Positions 25,423 through 27,432 of a stretch of DNA of 27,432 bases are shown here, one piece after another. The DNA comes from Paulinella micropora (Eukaryota > Cercozoa > Imbricatea > Euglyphida). The translations under genes were made by a program, and so were the position numbers. Location: NCBI GenBank assembly GCA_009731375.1, contig BJOX01000335.1, positions 638,791 to 666,222 of the forward strand, read 5' to 3'. Every line of letters starts with the position of its first letter. Positions within the stretch are counted from its first letter, which is position 1. The notes below the pieces were generated by a model. That model ran no database searches. It was not told where the DNA came from and saw only the letters and a program-made list of their open reading frames with translations.

Positions 25423-26495
25423 CGGCATGGAGGCAGAACGTATTCCACTCTCCCAAGGCCGGACCAGATTGCCCTGGAGTGGGCTTGTTATTTTATGTGG
25501 AGATCAGGTACCATGCGATTGTTTTGTATCATATCTCATCTCTCAGTACGTGTGTTTGTGCAAGAACCAGGCCTCACTGATGCAGCAGTTGTTCAACATC
25601 TTCGGGATTTGGGTTGGACCTGGGTACTAGGAGTCGACGCTAGCCGTCGTACGTAAATTTTCTCTTTGTTTTCCCTCCCGAACAGTTAGAGCAAGGCAGA
25701 AGAGGTGCCGGGGCGAAGCGAGTAGAAAGAATTCGTCTTTCCTGGGGTGGACTCGTAAGAAGGCCAGCGTTACCAACCCAGAGAAATATACGGACCATAA
25801 TCTATTATACGCAGCAGACTTTGCCGATTGGGTTACGCACCAGGACCCCTCCCGTCTTAAGTATTTGGATGAAAGCAATTTCGAAAACTGGGGTACATTT
25901 CATATCTGCCAGTGCTGTTTTGTTTCTCATTTTCTTTGTTTGTAGATTGCTCACGTTGGCAGTGGTGTCGAGGGGATCGGGGTGAGAGAGTGAATAGGGC
26001 CCGTCATATGACAGAGCGAGCGAGAAAGGCTTTCAGTGTTACCTATATGACGTCACTAACCCATCCAAGAGGGGGAGTATTGTTGAGTGTGAGAGAGGGA
26101 TCTAATGCGGTCGTGATTATATCGAATCACTCGTTGATGCAGCTCATCACGGACACTTGGGGGACGGTGATATTCTCATTGTAGATAATGCAAAAATTCA
26201 CGGCGCGGAGGAATGGCGAGAAGTTCAGGATCTGCTTCTTCTTGCTGTGGGGGTGAGAGTTGTTCGCCTGCCTGCTTACTTTCCAGAGTTCATGCCATGC
26301 GAGTTGGTTTTCCAGAATGTGAAGAGGTGGATGCGGGCTCACAGGGGTACAGGAGCTTTCCGGGAAGAAATTTTCAAAGCATTTGCATTTGCAACCAATC
26401 TCACATTTGTGGCTCGACAGTACCGACATTGCATACCCAAAATTAATGAAACGAAAATAAACTTTAATTATATATTCGTTTTTCAAGTTGTTTGA
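25423..26495 (+). pseudogene. Tc1/mariner-IS630-like DDE transposase, three mini-introns, one frameshift
   Basis: Exons: about 25423-25507, 25547-25648, 25686-25892, 25946-26495; introns of 39, 37 and 53 nt, all GT-AG and in phase. The first exons give an HTH-type region (TLPRPDQIALEWACYFM, LTDAAVVQHLRDLGWTWVLG), then LGWTRKKASV, then the catalytic core: RLKYLDESNF (first Asp), SVTYMTSL, GGVLLSVREGSNA, ILIVDNAKIHG (second Asp) and LPAYFPEFMPCELVF (final Glu, about 38 residues on), then VKRWMR. These match IS630/Tc1/mariner DDE transposases (LDES, DNA.IH, LP.YSPE.NP.E). Between REGSNA and DYIESLVDAA (26108-26117) the frame shifts by one, so the copy is inactive or has an indel error. The ATG was not determined; the exon may start after the acceptor TTACAG at about 25420. 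Confidence 0.85.
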
Positions 26496-26557
26496 GTATA
26501 GTCAACTAATATTACTGCTGCTCAGTTAAACTACTAGTAATTATTGTTATTAACTTC

Positions 26558-26563
26558 AATAAA
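26558..26563 (+). terminator. Possible polyadenylation signal AATAAA
   Basis: AATAAA about 63 nt downstream of the transposase stop on the same strand. Motif only; the region is AT-rich, so chance is possible. Confidence 0.3.
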
Positions 26564-26619
26564 ACTTGAAATATTATTAACAAAATTTTGAAAATTTGAA
26601 TTGCATCTACTTGCCGGAA

Positions 26620-26868
26620 TGATTAATATTAATATTATTATTAATAATATTAGGGAGTACATAGGCCATCGGTCCTTTCCATGGGCTGATTGGTATAAAG
26701 CTCCTAGAGTAATGTTCTATGCCGTCACTTCCTTTATTCCACCGATTGGTGTGGAGACTTTCCTTATGGAATGGAGGACTGGATGCACATGGCCTTTTGG
26801 CTCAGCAATTGGCAGGAGATGCACTATTAATAATATTAATATTAATATTATTATTAATAATATTAATG
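26620..26868. repeat. Repeated AT-palindromic blocks flanking about 170 bp (MITE-like)
   Basis: The block taatattaatattattatt followed by aataatatta occurs at about 26623-26652 and again at about 26833-26864, enclosing about 170 bp of mixed sequence. Each block is nearly self-complementary. This looks like a small non-autonomous element or an AT microsatellite pair; the enclosed sequence has no gene I can support. Confidence 0.5.
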
Positions 26869-26921
26869 TTCTTGTCACGTATTGGAAAAGTTTGACTTAT
26901 AGCAAAACTTAACCTATAAAA

Positions 26922-27042
26922 AGTTTTACCTATATAAAAAAGTTTGACCTATATAAAAAAGTTTGACGTGTCAAAGTCTCTATGTATAGGTAAAGTCTCT
27001 ATATAGGCCCAGTAGTAAAAGTCTTTATATAGGTCAAACTTT
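26922..27042. repeat. 19-bp tandem repeat within a nested inverted repeat
   Basis: agttttacctatataaaaa and agtttgacctatataaaaa are tandem at 26922 and 26941, and a third start agtttgac at 26960. The 17-mer aaagtttgacctatata (26939-26955) has a perfect inverted partner at 27026-27042. Between them TTTGAC and GTCAAA form a further inner stem (26962-26975). Foldback or element-end structure. Confidence 0.75.
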
Positions 27043-27059
27043 CTTCATTCTTGAAAGTG

Positions 27060-27432
27060 TGGCGAAAATGAATGTCGCCAGTAATATCGACATACTCAGT
27101 CACAACACATCGGGACAGTACAGACCGACACTAGCTAGGTCGGGGGACGATGAATGACTAGGTGCCGGCTTTGTGGGCCCGGAAATCCGGGCCGGGAAGT
27201 GGTTGAAGTATTTTATTCAGTAACAGTTGGAGTACGGTAACGATACAAATATGGGTAACGGCTTTATGGGAAATCGGGGAAGTGGTAAGTATTTCTTAGT
27301 ATTCAGTAGTGACATGAGGCGATGCCTGATTAAAATCTGTGTCATTTGGTGGCCAAACTGCCAAACTCACGGCTCGAACTATTCAAGAGTCTAAAACAAA
27401 AATTTTGATTTTAAGTTGATCATATTAATATT
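27060..27432. other. No gene seen; diverged tandem module with GC-rich hairpin
   Basis: Segments beginning ggctttgtgggc (27171) and ggctttatggga (27259) share gggaagtggt, aagtattt and attcagta in the same order, an 88-bp tandem duplication that has diverged. The first copy carries the hairpin GGCCCGGA-aa-TCCGGGCC (about 27178-27195), absent from the second. No coding region or RNA gene is supported. Confidence 0.5.

Noticed and set aside
24937-25580. Plus-strand frames of about 200 codons before the transposase as its N-terminus
   Set aside because: They run through the 115-bp duplication and an N gap and show no transposase similarity; the recognisable region starts after about 25423.

Overview
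This is a nuclear genome fragment from a eukaryote, probably a unicellular alga or protist (an alveolate or another repeat-rich microalga is possible, but the sequence does not name the lineage). It has many short exons with GT-AG introns, long microsatellites, Ty1/copia retroelement remains and an intron-containing DDE transposase. Four N runs (5424-5456, 8012-8021, 20471-20480, 25239-25248) mark it as draft scaffold.

Layout. 1-726: direct repeat, degenerate tRNA-like sequence, AAT/CAA/poly-A tracts. 727-7973 (-): a 13-exon gene for an ELAV/Hu-CELF-type RNA-binding protein with three RRM domains (about 377 aa). Reading frame is kept across all 12 proposed splice junctions, and nearly every intron is filled by its own kind of microsatellite. 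8022-9010: no convincing gene. 9011-12498 (-): pieces of an unrecognised multi-exon gene. 13018-14401 (+): another unrecognised gene with a Ser-rich, NLS-bearing C-terminus, an in-frame TAG, and an end abutting a retroelement. Ten copies of a near-palindromic 19-mer (AAAAATATGTCATATTTTT and variants) are scattered through 8.6-13.8 kb, most of them in predicted introns of these two opposed genes.

14.4-21.3 kb (-): a degenerate Copia element in the order NC zinc knuckle, an unusual zinc-finger-rich section including a complete MYND finger, protease, integrase, reverse transcriptase, RNase H. It is broken by many frameshifts and interrupted by a plus-strand integrase-tail fragment at about 16.9-17.15 kb. 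At about 21.29 kb it meets, head to head, a plus-strand Copia RT/RNase H fragment (to 22113). 22.1-24.4 kb: AT-rich sequence, minisatellites, GAA/GA tracts and a tandem array with a unit of about 180 bp. 23.1-24.72 kb (-): probable exons of an unrecognised gene starting MADDSDHDDESD. 24933-25162: two 115-bp tandem copies. 25.4-26.5 kb (+): a Tc1/mariner-IS630-like DDE transposase with three introns of 37-53 nt and one frameshift. 26.6-27.4 kb: nested inverted and direct repeats.

The ELAV-like gene is the only clear, apparently intact cellular gene. Most of the rest is mobile-element debris and two or three unidentified genes that may themselves belong to mobile elements. Gene models were made by hand from reading frame, splice dinucleotides and phase, without transcript data or homology searches.
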